This document shows, piece by piece, positions 22,888 to 33,514 of a stretch of DNA of 64,000 nt (positions within the stretch are counted from its first letter, which is position 1; each line of letters begins with the position of its first letter). The stretch lies in NCBI GenBank assembly GCA_037367355.1, contig CM074697.1, positions 310,001 to 374,000 on the forward strand, given 5' to 3'. The notes below the pieces were generated by a model. It did not search any database, was not told the DNA's origin, and saw only the letters and a program-made list of their open reading frames with translations. This DNA comes from Neoscytalidium dimidiatum. Taxonomy: Eukaryota; Ascomycota; Dothideomycetes; Botryosphaeriales; Botryosphaeriaceae. The translations under genes and the position numbers were made by a program.

Positions 22888-23579
22888 ATGGCTTTCAAGC
22901 GCAAGCGCTCCGACTCCACCTCCTCTCCAGCCTCCACTTCCAGCATGTTCTCGCGATCCTCCGTGAGCCCATCTCCTCCAACCCACTTCTCCGGCAATGC
23001 TTTGCAGCTAGACGCCCTTACTCAGGCACTCCCATCACCGAGTCACTCGTGGTCGTGGCAGTCGAGGAGCGGTGCCAGCAACGACAGCGGTCGGACCATG
23101 AAGCGCTTCAAGGACGACAGACCAGATGAGCGCCTCATCTACGGCATGTATATTCTATTACCACCGGCCCTGCTCTGCATACTAACCACATGACTCCAGA
23201 ATCCACACTTCGGAGGCTCTACAACGCACAGCGCGAGAACCCGCACGCTGAGCCCATCCCCTCGCAGGATCCCTCGGAGATCGCGTCCGCGTCGCAGCAG
23301 CCTGCCGTACAGAAATCTACTTTACACACGTTCTGGAACATCCCTCAACGTCCTTCGCAACCGCCCGCATCGTCCCTGCCATCTGTCCCGAACAATGGTG
23401 AGAATGCGCGTTGTGAGGACTGTGATTCCAGCCTATTATCAAACGATGGTATGGATGTGGACATGGATACCTACGCGTCGCCGCAGCAATATGCGTGTAG
23501 CAACTGCGGAAGAGTAGTTTGCGGGTCATGCTCTGTATCCCGGGATGTGAGGAGTTGCCTGAACTGCGCCATGACGTGA
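22888..23579 (+). CDS. hypothetical protein with C-terminal zinc-binding cysteines
   Basis: Exon 1 starts at ATG 22888 (MAFKRKRSDSTSSP, a basic nuclear-localisation-like start) and ends at 23147 in phase 2. A 68-nt intron with an ACTAAC branch leads to an exon from about 23216 to the stop at 23577-23579. An alternative GC-AG intron ending at 23200 would retain ESTLRRLYN. The middle part has a STLHTFWNIPQRP motif. The C-terminus holds CEDC, CSNCGRVVCGSC and CLNC, a probable two-zinc cysteine cluster of B-box or ribbon type. No enzymatic motif. Probably nuclear; function unknown. The exact splice junction is uncertain. Confidence 0.75.
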
Positions 23580-23934
23580 GATTTGGAGCCATTGGTTTTG
23601 CCCCTCCTCTCCTGCATAGTGTTGTTCCGTGTTAAATGTAAAAGTGCCATCTTTGCGGGCCAATCAGTTTCATTCATCGGCGTTGGTCGGAGTACGGATT
23701 TTCTGCAAAGAGCATAGAGCCATCGTGGCCAAGGAAAGGCGCCTGGCGCAGGGAATGTTCCTCTGCATTTGTTTTTCTTATTTCATTCACTCATCACCAA
23801 TTACGGCCGCATTTGAATAACAGCATTGTAAACGGCAGCTGGCCATAACATCATCGAGCAAGTGAGTTCGCCTTGCTTTCTAAATATATAGTACAGTTTC
23901 GATATTGCTGTTGGATCCTCGGCCCTCATGCGTC
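23580..23934. other. intergenic between convergent genes
   Basis: About 355 bases of 3' sequence shared by two convergent genes. No gene recognised. Confidence 0.5.
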
Positions 23935-25812
23935 TTACACAAACCTCCTTCCAGCCTCCTTGATCCTCCTGCCCAGCAAAATGGCTGCTTCCCTTGACCC
24001 GCCATCCACGCGATTCAACTTCCACGCCAGCCACGCGACCCACCCCATAGTTCCCACCAGCGCACCTGTCATGCCGGCCAACAGAACCTTCCCCTGCTTC
24101 TGCACCTTCTTCTCGACGACCGAGTACGGCTCGTTCCCAAAGCTCACCCGCGAATACTGCGTCGCGATGCCCAAGCTCGGGAACCACACGCTGAGCCGCT
24201 CCTCGACCGCCTTCCGCAACCGGTACACGGGCGACCGCACGTCCGACCGCATCTCCTGGTAATTCCTGAGCGCGAGGTCGTTGATCGCGTGGGCGTCCGG
24301 GCGGCGGAAGCGCGAGTACTCTGCCAGCGCCCGCGCGCGCTGCTTGTTGCGCTCCTCGGCGCTGCCGTTGACGAGGATGTACTGGCTCTCCTCCACCTTG
24401 GGATCCTGCGAGGAGGACGGCGGCGCGGGCGGCACGAAGCGGTCGAGCCAGTCGTACAGCGTGCGCACGTCCTCGAGCCCTGCGTTCATGCCTTGGCCGT
24501 AGAAGGGCACCATGGCGTGGGCGGCGTCGCCGAGGATGACGGCCGAGTGGCCGTGGTGGTACGGCGAGCACTTGATGCTGATGAGCGGCAGGTGCGGGTT
24601 CTCGGCGTACTGTCGCTGCAGGTCGTCGGCCGAGATGAGGTCGGGCACCACGCCTGGGAAGTGTTGTTGGAAGAAGGGGACGAGACGGTGTGCTGGGTCG
24701 ACGTCGATCTCGGCAAAGCGGTCGGCGGGGAGGAAGAGAGTGGAGGTGAAAGACTTGTCGAGGGATGGGATGGCGATGAACATGAAAGAACCGCCGGGCC
24801 AGATGTGCAGGTGATTGGGCGATATCTTGAAGCCGTTGTATCTGGAGGTGCTGGAGGTGTCGGGCTTGATGTGGAATTCGCACCAGAGCGTGTCGATGTA
24901 CTCCTGCATGTAGTCCATCCGTGTGAACTTCATCATGTGGTACCGGACTGCTGAATGGGCGCCGTCTGCGCCGATCATGAAGTCGAACTTGATCTCGATC
25001 TCTCTGTTTCCGGAGGCAGTGGTTGGGCCACTGAAGGGATCTGATTGGTCCTTCTTTCTCATGTCCTCAAACCAGGCAAGATTCTTCTTAAAGTCGGCAC
25101 CAACGAGCTTGTGGTTGAATAGTAGCTTGACGTTGGGCATGCTCTCGAGCTCGTCCAACAGGCGCTTGTTCAGGCTGTGACGATCAACGGCCAATATAGC
25201 CTAAGCGCCCGGTTAGCTTTGTAAACATATGATTCGAACAGTCACTCACTCGACCATGCACGTCGTAGGCTTGAGCTTCCTCGTAATTATCTCCGTTCTT
25301 GCTGCCATGGATCATGCGGCCATACATAGGTATAGTCTCGCTGAGGACAGAATCAATCAATCCCGGGCAGTTGGCTTGCCTCATGGAGTTGATACCCCGT
25401 TCGGAGAGGGCAAGGTTGATTGACTTTGTGAAATTCAGCGGTATTGTTGAGGGATCTCTGAGGTCTAAACATCTTCATAGTAAGGATCTGGTAATACCAA
25501 ACAGGAAGAGAGCACATGAAATTTCGGTGGGGAAGGGGCAGTGATGAAACATGACTCGGGTCCTTGAAAATTCATGACGTGCTACTTTCCCGAAAGACAG
25601 GCAACCTAGCCCCAAACTCAGGAAGGCAATAGAGACTGAGAAGAAGGAATGTAGGGTAGGTAGCAGACAATGGCTTGGAACGGTAGCAGAATGGGGAGCG
25701 TACCTCCTCTCAGCTCATAGACCTCAACTTCATCCCCTCTTTGTGCCGCATAAAGAGCGGCAAGAGCGCCGACAGGCCCCGCTCCGACGACCACTGTCTT
25801 CTGAGTAACCAT
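23935..25812 (-). CDS. BNA4: kynurenine 3-monooxygenase
   Basis: Exons 25812-25704, 25464-25250 and 25200-23935 give 529 residues with all phases consistent. The N-terminus carries the FAD dinucleotide motif GAGPVG (residues 10-15). Splicing forms [18 protein letters not shown] and the block [12 protein letters not shown], both specific to kynurenine monooxygenase. GADGAHS (about 185-191) and [20 protein letters not shown] (about 332-351) complete the FAD and substrate sites. A hydrophobic segment near the C-terminus ([20 protein letters not shown]) fits the mitochondrial outer-membrane anchor. The enzyme hydroxylates L-kynurenine with NADPH and O2 in the tryptophan-to-NAD route. Head-to-head with MAP1. 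Intron 1 is long (239 nt). Confidence 0.93.
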
Positions 25813-26263
25813 TGCTTGCGGCGCAGTAGGTAAGGAAAAGTGGACGGCGAAAGGGAAAAGATATATGCGTCACCTGAGAAATGAGGTGATGAGGTAAGAA
25901 AAGGTGATGACTATTACGGACGAACGCAGCAAACGGCTAAATGGATCCAGAACTTGGGCAGAAGGGTTGCCAGGTTTGGGGCAGGTTCACGAGCAATTGT
26001 CGGCAACATTATTTTCCAAACTTACTCTGACTCGCCCCGCGGCTCCTAGCGGGATCGGCGTCAGCGGACGCGCCAAATGCCGATCACGCCCAGAAATTCA
26101 ACGCCGTTTTTGTGCTACTCCGCTTGAACTCCGCTAGAGGTCGCGTTCTCTGCCACTTTTCGCGCAACGCTTCCCACTATAAGAAGAGCACGTCGAATGC
26201 CCGTGGCCTCCTGTGTCTAGTGAATCTTCTACCACAAACACGTCCTGAATAGTTTCTCCAGAC
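25813..26263. other. divergent intergenic region BNA4 / MAP1
   Basis: 451 bases between start codons. No gene seen; probable shared promoter. Confidence 0.4.
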
Positions 26264-27699
26264 ATGACGGCCACAGAAACCACGAGCGCGCGCAAGTGCT
26301 TGGGCGCAGATTGCCAGAACGATGCTACCTCGCTGCAATGCCCTACCTGCCAGAAGATGGGCAAGGAGTCGTACTTTTGCTCGCAGGACTGCTTCAAGAA
26401 GAACTGGGTAATCAGTAAAGAGCCTCGCGCCCTCCCGATCTTCCCACTGACCGCAAAGTTTTAGAGTGAACACAAGGCACTACACAAAGCCGCGGGCGCA
26501 ACCTCAAGTAATCCTCTCCGTAACATCTTCCCGCCGAAAGTCGTCTCACAGCCCGACCCAGAAACCGGCCACTACAATCCCTTCCCGTCCTTCTCCTTCA
26601 CCGGCGACCTGCGTCCCGTTTACCCGCTATCGCCCCGCCGAGAAGTGCCCAAGAGCATACCGTACCCTGACTATGCGAAGGATGGGATCCCAAGGAGTGA
26701 ACAGATCTTTGTCAACAGGCATAAGATCAAGGTGCTAAATGCAGAGGAGATTGAGGGTATGAGGAAAGTCTGCCGCCTGGCCAGAGAAGTGCTGGACGAG
26801 GCCGCCAGGGCAGCGAAGCCGGGCGTGACAACAGATTATATCGATGAGGTTGTGCACAAGGCCTGCATCGCTCGCAATGTGAGTGGCAACAACAAAGGCA
26901 TATTAACGCCCGCCAGTTGGACACAGCCCGGGCTGGTTAGAAGGAACCTTTGCTCATGGTTAACAGTCCTACCCGTCCCCGCTTAACTACTGCAATTTCC
27001 CTAAGTCTGTGTGCACCTCCCTCAATGAAGTAATCTGCCACGGCATCCCCGATCAACGCGTGCTTCAAGACGGCGACATCCTGAACATCGACGTCACCCT
27101 CTATCACAACGGTTTCCACGGCGATATCAACGAGACGTATTACATTGGGGAGAAGGCTCTTGCGGACGCGGATTCGATTCGTGTAGTTGAGACGGCACGC
27201 GACACTTTGGATGAGTCCATTAAGATCGTCAAGCCGGGCATGTTGTTCCGTGACCCGGGCAATGTTATCGAGAAGTTGGCGAAGCAGAGGAACTGCAGCG
27301 TAATTAAGACGTATTGCGGCCATGGAATCAACCAGCTTTTCCACTGCCCGCCCAATGTCCCGCACTACGCCAAGAACAAGGCTGTCGGAACGGCGAAGCC
27401 AAGAACAATTTTTTCGCGCATGGCTGTCGGAAATACCCAGACCACTCCCCGATGCCCATTGCCGGAGCATTGAATATTGGAATAGTTGGCGCAGCGTTAG
27501 GGCAGCGAGGACGGATCGGAACGAAGCCGCCGCTGATCATGGGCGATTCGCTAATCGAGGCGCAGAGCACACACTTCTAGTTACAGAAGACGGCGTGGAA
27601 GTTCTCACAGCGAGGTTACCGGATTCTCCGGGCGGACCTGTTCCGATCCCCGGGATTACGGACGGGGCTAAGAAAGAAGAGGCGCCGAACGGGGCTTGA
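26264..27699 (+). CDS. MAP1: methionine aminopeptidase type 1, with an aberrant internal block
   Basis: Exons 26264-26407, 26465-26878 and 26967 onward are in phase. The N-terminus has the MAP1 zinc-finger region (CLGADC, CPTC, CSQDC). Then come the pita-bread fold motifs: VCTSLNEVICHGIP, the metal-binding Asp residues in LNIDVTLY and GDINET, and YCGHGI. The frame holds up to VGTAKP (27401). The next 163 bases (27402-27564) encode none of the expected GMCFTIEPMI...QFEH block in any frame. The end EHTLLVTEDGVEVLTARL is intact in a different frame. MAP1 removes initiator methionine from nascent proteins at the ribosome and is normally essential in concert with MAP2. The locus is either a pseudogene, misassembled or oddly spliced. 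A short direct repeat (gccaagaacaa, then ggctgtcggaa) flanks the left edge of the block. Confidence 0.75.
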
Positions 27700-28364
27700 G
27701 GCGGCGGCCCAGAATGCACCGGATGACAGGTGATGCAGCATGTGGACAGGCGTCGGAGGACGGTGTTCCGTAGCGGGGTCTTCTTGTGCGCTTAGATACC
27801 TATTGTATTTCAGTATGGAAGGCGCTTAGATGCATCGGCATGCCGAAGGACAGCTGCATTGCATAATGTGCATCGGAGTTTGTGGCAATGGGTAGCGGTG
27901 TTTGGCTCGTGACGGCTGCCAATGTGTCTGTGCGGAGCTTGATGCGTGCCTTGGAAGACGACAGCTTGGGAACGTGGGCGCATGCCTGCGGCGCCGAACG
28001 GATTGCGTTTCGTCATCTCGAAACTGCCTTCCCGTTTCTTTCCTCGAGTCCTCAAGCTCTCTCACACCGTCCTAAGCTTGTCCTCTTCCGCGCCCGTCGG
28101 TTCACATTGTCTCTTGCACGGTGTTGCACCAAGCCTCTAAGCTCCTCGAGCTCGAGCCGATAGCCCACCGCCCACGAATCGCGCACTTAAGGCAGATAAC
28201 GTCTTCGCGTCCCCCGCCAACCGACAACCGACTCGCAAATCTCAACAACACACCGCAGCCCGGCCACCTCGTCGAACCATCCGTTCCCGACGCCGCTGTA
28301 CACCTTCCGCCAATTTCTCATCGCATAGTTTTGACTCGTCCACCAGCGGTCGGAAACATCCAAG
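27700..28364. other. intergenic
   Basis: About 665 bases, holding the MAP1 3' end and the ERV14 promoter/leader. No supported gene; CT-rich leader just upstream of ERV14. Confidence 0.5.
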
Positions 28365-29202
28365 ATGTCTGGCGAGGCGTGGCTTTACCTCCTCGCTGTC
28401 CTCATAAATGCGGTCAACCTCTTCCTTCAGGTCTTCTTCACGATCATGTACTCGGATCTAGAATGGTACGAAGTCACTGCTTGAGCTCCCCGCGACGTTT
28501 TTCGCTGTCTTGGCGCTTTCGCTATGCGCTCACGCGCGCGACAGAACATAGAGGATGGAGGTTGCAAAGGCAACATTGAGCTCTGCTAACACGGCTACAC
28601 ATAGCGACTACATCAATCCTATCGATCTGTGCAACCGCTTGAACACCTACATCATCCCTGAAGCCGCCGTCCACGCGTTCCTGACGTTCCTGTTCCTCAT
28701 TAACGGCTACTGGATCGCCCTGCTCCTGAACCTTCCTCTCCTGGCCTGGAACGCTAAGAAGTGAGTGCTTCAAGAACCCCAATGGCCCGGAGGAAGTTTC
28801 CATTGCTTCAATACTGGCCCCGCAAAGTTTGGGGAGGATACGTGGCAAGACTATTGGGCTAGCGAATCAGGACCGAGGACGGATTACTGATTGCGGACTA
28901 CAGGATTCTCGAGAACCAGCACCTTCTTGACGCGACCGAGATCTTCAGGAAGCTCAATGTACACAAGAAGGTACGACTCATTGCATTTGCCGCGTTGTGC
29001 TTCGGCAAAGCATCTCGCAAGGACTGCGCGTGCGCTGACATCTTGGGCAGGAATCTTTTATCAAGTTGGGCTTCCACTTGGTCATGTTCTTCTTCTATCT
29101 CTACAGCATGATGTGAGTCTTCGCAAGCTTCGGTAATTAGGAAAACAGTTTAGTTCTAACCCGAGAGACAGTGTTGCCCTGATCCGCGACGAGACGCACT
29201 GA
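28365..29202 (+). CDS. ERV14: COPII cargo receptor, cornichon/Erv14 family
   Basis: Five exons: 28365-28465, 28605-28760, 28904-28970, 29051-29112, 29172-29202; 138 residues, the usual Erv14 length. The protein has three to four hydrophobic segments ([56 protein letters not shown]). Conserved blocks are [25 protein letters not shown] and LLDATEIFR. Erv14 binds transmembrane cargo in the ER and links it to Sec24 for vesicle export. All junctions agree in phase. The many short exons are typical of this family in filamentous fungi. Confidence 0.95.
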
Positions 29203-29873
29203 CTTCGGTCCGAGGCTGAAAAGAGCATGCAGCGTGGCTCCTCATGAGCAGAGCGCAAGCCTTTCCGAGGACGACGGCACCCCGGATCAAGCCTGCCTTT
29301 GCGGAAACATGTGCTATGAATCAAGAACGCATGAGCAGTAACGTCTGAGATGAGAGGATGGGATGCACGAATCGGATATGAGATCGGGCGAGGTGGTGCG
29401 CGGTTCCGGGCATCTGCTGCTCTTGGCTTTCTCCGCCTGCGCGGTGGCCCGACAAACCAAGAATGTAAAGATTTCCCGGACGGAGACCCCGTATGATAGG
29501 ATAGCTCCGCGCTTAATGTCGAAAAGCGGAATCGACTTTTGAATGGTAGTAAACATGAACCTATGCATGCGTCTGGGCTGTTTTACAAGGCATATGTGAA
29601 CAACTGCGCGGCACTCGGCGCTCTACAGTGGTGATCTCTCTCAGCAGGCGAGAACACTTACAATGGGACTGAACATTCGCGTGAGGGCGAATGCTTGACT
29701 GCCAATACACGCACGCATTGTAATCTTCTCATTGCTCCGCGTCTAGGCAACGCTGACTCATCAGACCCTGACTCGCCAAACGTCACTGCTGGGAGCTCGC
29801 GCGGAAACCTTCAGTCCAACATCCAGTGTCGGCAAACTCCTTTCAACACTCGCCCTCCACCCCACCTGACGCC
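29203..29873. other. intergenic
   Basis: About 670 bases between ERV14 and PRP17. A weakly coding-like frame is open from 29772 into PRP17 but contains no ATG. Nothing else seen. Confidence 0.45.
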
Positions 29874-31244
29874 ATGGCCGGGAACACGAAAGGTCGCGTA
29901 CCCACCGGCTTTGCCGACGAGATTGTCATTAGCGAGGCTTCTTTCCGATCAGCCCACCGAGCGCGCGAAGCCGCAGCCGAACCACCGAGCAAGAAGCGCA
30001 AGAGAGAAGAAAAGGGCGACTCCAGCATTGTCTACGGCAAGGGTGCATACAAGGGACCATGGGCAAAATATCAGTTTGAGCGGCCGGACGCCGCGTCGGA
30101 TGAGGAGGGTTCGGAGGTCGAAATCATCTACGAGGAAGACGAGATCGAGGAGCAGCCTGCGCCACCGCCGACGAAGGATGGAACTGCGTACGAGGCTGAG
30201 GATGCCGCTGAGGAGAAGACCATCTTCCACGGCTCGCAGGAGTTTGACTACCAGGGCCGGACGTACATGCATGTGCCGCAGGACCTAGGCATTAACCTGC
30301 GCGGCGATATTGGAGAGCTGAAGAACTACATCCCCAAGAAATGCATACACACCTGGAAGCACCATACCAAGGCTATCAACGCCCTGCGCTTCTTTCCGGA
30401 CTCTGGGCATTTGCTACTTTCGGCCTCTGCGGATAATACAGTCAAGATCTGGGATGTGTACCACCAGCGGGAGCTACTGCGAAGCTACATGGGGCACAAT
30501 AAGTCGGTCAACGATATATGCTTCAACAACGACGGCACGCAATTCCTATCCGCATCCTACGACCGACAGATGAAGCTGTGGGACACGGAGTATGGCAAAT
30601 GCGTGTCGAAGTTCTCCACGGGCAAAACACCGCACGTGGTCCGCTTCAACCCGGATCCAGCGCTCAACCACGAGTTCCTGGCGGGTATGGCAGATAAGAA
30701 GATCGTGCAGTTCGACACGAGGACGCAGCAGATGGTGCAAGAGTACGACCATCACCTGGGCCCTGTCAACACGATCACGTTCTGCGATGAGAACCGGCGC
30801 TTCATTACGACGTCGGACGACAAGAGCTTGCGCGCGTGGGAATACGGCATCCCCGTGCCCATCAAGTTCATCGCCGAGCCCTACATGTACCCAATGGTGC
30901 GCAGCGCGCCGCACCCCTCCGGCAAGTATGTCGCCTTCCAGTCTTCGGATAACCAGATCGTCGTGTACGCCTGCACCGACCGCTTCCGTCAGAACCGCAA
31001 GAAGTCGTTCCGCGGGCACAACAACGCTGGGTATGCGATCGATGTCGCGATCTCGCCGGACGGCCAGTTCGTGTCGAGCGGTGATAGCGGCGGGTTCGTC
31101 ACTTTCTGGGACTGGAAGACGTGTAAGATGTATCATAAGATTCAGGCGAGCGAGGCGCCGGTCATTAGCACCGGTTGGCACCCGAGGGAGACGAGCAAGG
31201 TCGTTACGGGCGATCTTAATGGTGTAATCAAATACTGGGATTAA
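29874..31244 (+). CDS. PRP17: pre-mRNA splicing factor Prp17/Cdc40
   Basis: Single exon, 456 residues from the ATG at 29874; upstream frame extension has no ATG. The N-terminal part has a basic PSKKRKREE signal and an acidic region. The family signature follows: IFHGSQEFDYQGRTYMH, then IPKKCIHTWKHHTKAI. Seven WD40 repeats fill residues about 165-456 (for example SASADNTVKIWD, SASYDRQMKLWD, TTSDDKSLRAWE). Prp17 joins the spliceosome for the second catalytic step. The N-terminus is shorter than in many homologues, which carry about 100 more residues; either a lineage trait or a missed upstream exon. Confidence 0.93.
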   Translation: MAGNTKGRVPTGFADEIVISEASFRSAHRAREAAAEPPSKKRKREEKGDSSIVYGKGAYKGPWAKYQFERPDAASDEEGSEVEIIYEEDEIEEQPAPPPTKDGTAYEAEDAAEEKTIFHGSQEFDYQGRTYMHVPQDLGINLRGDIGELKNYIPKKCIHTWKHHTKAINALRFFPDSGHLLLSASADNTVKIWDVYHQRELLRSYMGHNKSVNDICFNNDGTQFLSASYDRQMKLWDTEYGKCVSKFSTGKTPHVVRFNPDPALNHEFLAGMADKKIVQFDTRTQQMVQEYDHHLGPVNTITFCDENRRFITTSDDKSLRAWEYGIPVPIKFIAEPYMYPMVRSAPHPSGKYVAFQSSDNQIVVYACTDRFRQNRKKSFRGHNNAGYAIDVAISPDGQFVSSGDSGGFVTFWDWKTCKMYHKIQASEAPVISTGWHPRETSKVVTGDLNGVIKYWD

Positions 31245-33514
31245 GGCTGAGAAGCGGCGTGGGGACTCATGGCGCGGGTGGTGGAGGGCGGAGGAACAGC
31301 GAGAGTGATACCAAAAATGCATACCTTTCATGAGCCGGCACAGCATAGACAGCCTAGACCTATTCACCTTCACTTTGCTCTTCTTAAATGCATGTGAGTC
31401 ACACTAGGGATCGTCAAGTGTCGATGTCATCGGTGTCGGGAAGCAGAGACAACTTCCAACGCAGCGGATTCGACGGGATTCCTGAACGAGGTATCGGCCT
31501 GCATACCGATTTGCGCGCTCGAAGGGCGGTGGTGGTACCGGCAGCAACGGACTTGCCTTTCTTGGTCGGTACGTCGCGCCTTTTTTGAGTTTTATTGTGG
31601 AGTCGGCGTGGTTGGCCTGAGGATCGTCACGGGCTTAGGGTAGTGCTGGTGGTTTGGACTTCTTCCTCAAGGCTGGGCGTTCTCTACCCTTTCTTTCCCC
31701 TCTTTATTTATTCTCATCCTCTCCCTTTTCACCAGATAGCGAGTAGGGAATGTGCGCGAAGAAAGTATGTCTGGGTACATGCGTGGTTGTGGCTTTCCGC
31801 GGAGTGCCTGATGAGGTAAACCGCGGGGGTTAATGCAGGGGCGGGTGGGAAGGGTAACTGGACCCACCGCACTGTTTTGTATGGAAGGCACACCTTATCG
31901 GTTGGCGGTCGCGCCAGATCGATGTGTCTCTTCTCAAAGCGTGCCGTCTTTTTATATTGCGCGCGAGGGCGCTACGCTCGCAGAGCGGTTTCGAGGGGGG
32001 GAATGCTCGTTGCGCTCGCGATACCCAGCAGGCGGCGACGGCGGTAGTATCGGTAATCTGGAAAGATACTTCGCAGATGCTTGGATGAGTGGAGTAGGAG
32101 CAGATGGATGCTATGCAGCGAAAACAGGCGGCGGTATATGGCGGTGGCTACTGAGTATTCTCTTGCGGAAAGATAAGCACGGCTGCTCGGAAGTGGGTCG
32201 CAGCAACTCGATGCAGAAAGTACTGTATTTAGCTGCTGGATGCAGATCTCTACACGTCAGAAGCCTCTTTAGTAGTCTCAATGGCGATTCTGAACATTTT
32301 CGAGCTGGACCAGATGCCACTCTTCCACGACAAACACCACGCTTCTTGCCCGGGCCATCGAACAGCAAGTTCACAAATTAGACCTTCATGATCATTACTT
32401 AGTTAGCATATTCTATAGGCATATAATGTACAAGCTTCGAGTGTACGAGCTTCTCGGTGCTGAAAAAATTCATCTGTATGGACTAGCTGGATAACGTTGC
32501 GACCTGTGTGCTGACCACATACCTTTGTTGTCAGACTTAGCTATCTCGAGCATCTGCTTAAACTCGTTGCCTGGCCCAAGAATTGATCACAATGTTGAAT
32601 GGTTCCATGCGAATATTGTAAATTTTTATTAGCACAGGGTGTGCTGATCACGAAGTCACAGATTCAGGCACTGGTCGTCGCCGGCGATGGAAAGCCTCTT
32701 TGCTGTCTGGTAATGAAACATCTAAAACGTATAAGTATGGTTTGAAACTGATAATGTAATGAACTAAGAGTGCATGCGCATCCGATTTAGATCTCCATAA
32801 TCTGAGTAGGGGTTAAGAGCTCCCGTATGAGTCGGGGCAAGCAAACGGACAAAATATACGCACATATAATAACGAAGCCATCTGTACACCTGCTTCAATT
32901 ATCTACAACTAAGAGAACTCACAGGAGTACATGCAAGCAACACCAACAGTCCTATCATCGGGCGCGATGGGCGCCCGATGCCGGATATAAAGATCTCCAG
33001 AACACCGGTACTTTTCTTCCTCTGCAACACCCACCTCGAGACCGCTCGACATCGCCTTCTTAAGTAATCGACCCCATTGGCTTGAGTTCAGAGTCTCCGC
33101 ATACTCTGCTGTGCTGGCTCGCCGCGATCACCCGTTGATATCTTCGACCATATACACTCCTACCTCACCTCCACCACAACAAAGCCGACAGCGGTACGAC
33201 AGCAGGAACTGTATATGCCTACTCTTTAGCTCCAACACGGCCAGCGACAACATTCCCCGGTCGCGCTCTGCGGGTGAGCCCCACTTTACGCGATCCTGGT
33301 ATGTTGGTGTTTGAGTGACTTCACTTCATCTATTCTCACATTCACAATTGCACGCATAATAACTATTGGGAAAGCTATTGTCACTTAACAACAATACGAT
33401 AACCTCCCAGCCACATATTTTCTGCCTTATAAAACCCGACTTTCCCCTACGAACTCTCTTCTTTAACACTTCTTCTGTTCCTTACACGGTAGCCTGCACC
33501 AGACATTTTTCAAG
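31245..33514. other. large intergenic region
   Basis: About 2.27 kb with no supported gene. The longest open frame (31833-32381, plus) lacks an obvious domain, is Cys/Arg-rich in a non-protein-like way and overlaps minus-strand frames. The last 500 bases are CT/CA-rich and look like a promoter and leader for the next gene. Confidence 0.45.

Noticed and set aside
27328..27570. Idea that the aberrant MAP1 block is a simple local inversion
   Set aside because: The reverse strand has a fragment ESPMISGG vaguely like EPMI-IG, but the rest of the block does not match MAP1, so an inversion is not supported by reading alone.
31833..32381. 182-codon plus-strand frame
   Set aside because: No ATG context, domain or homology pattern; opposed by equally long minus-strand frames.
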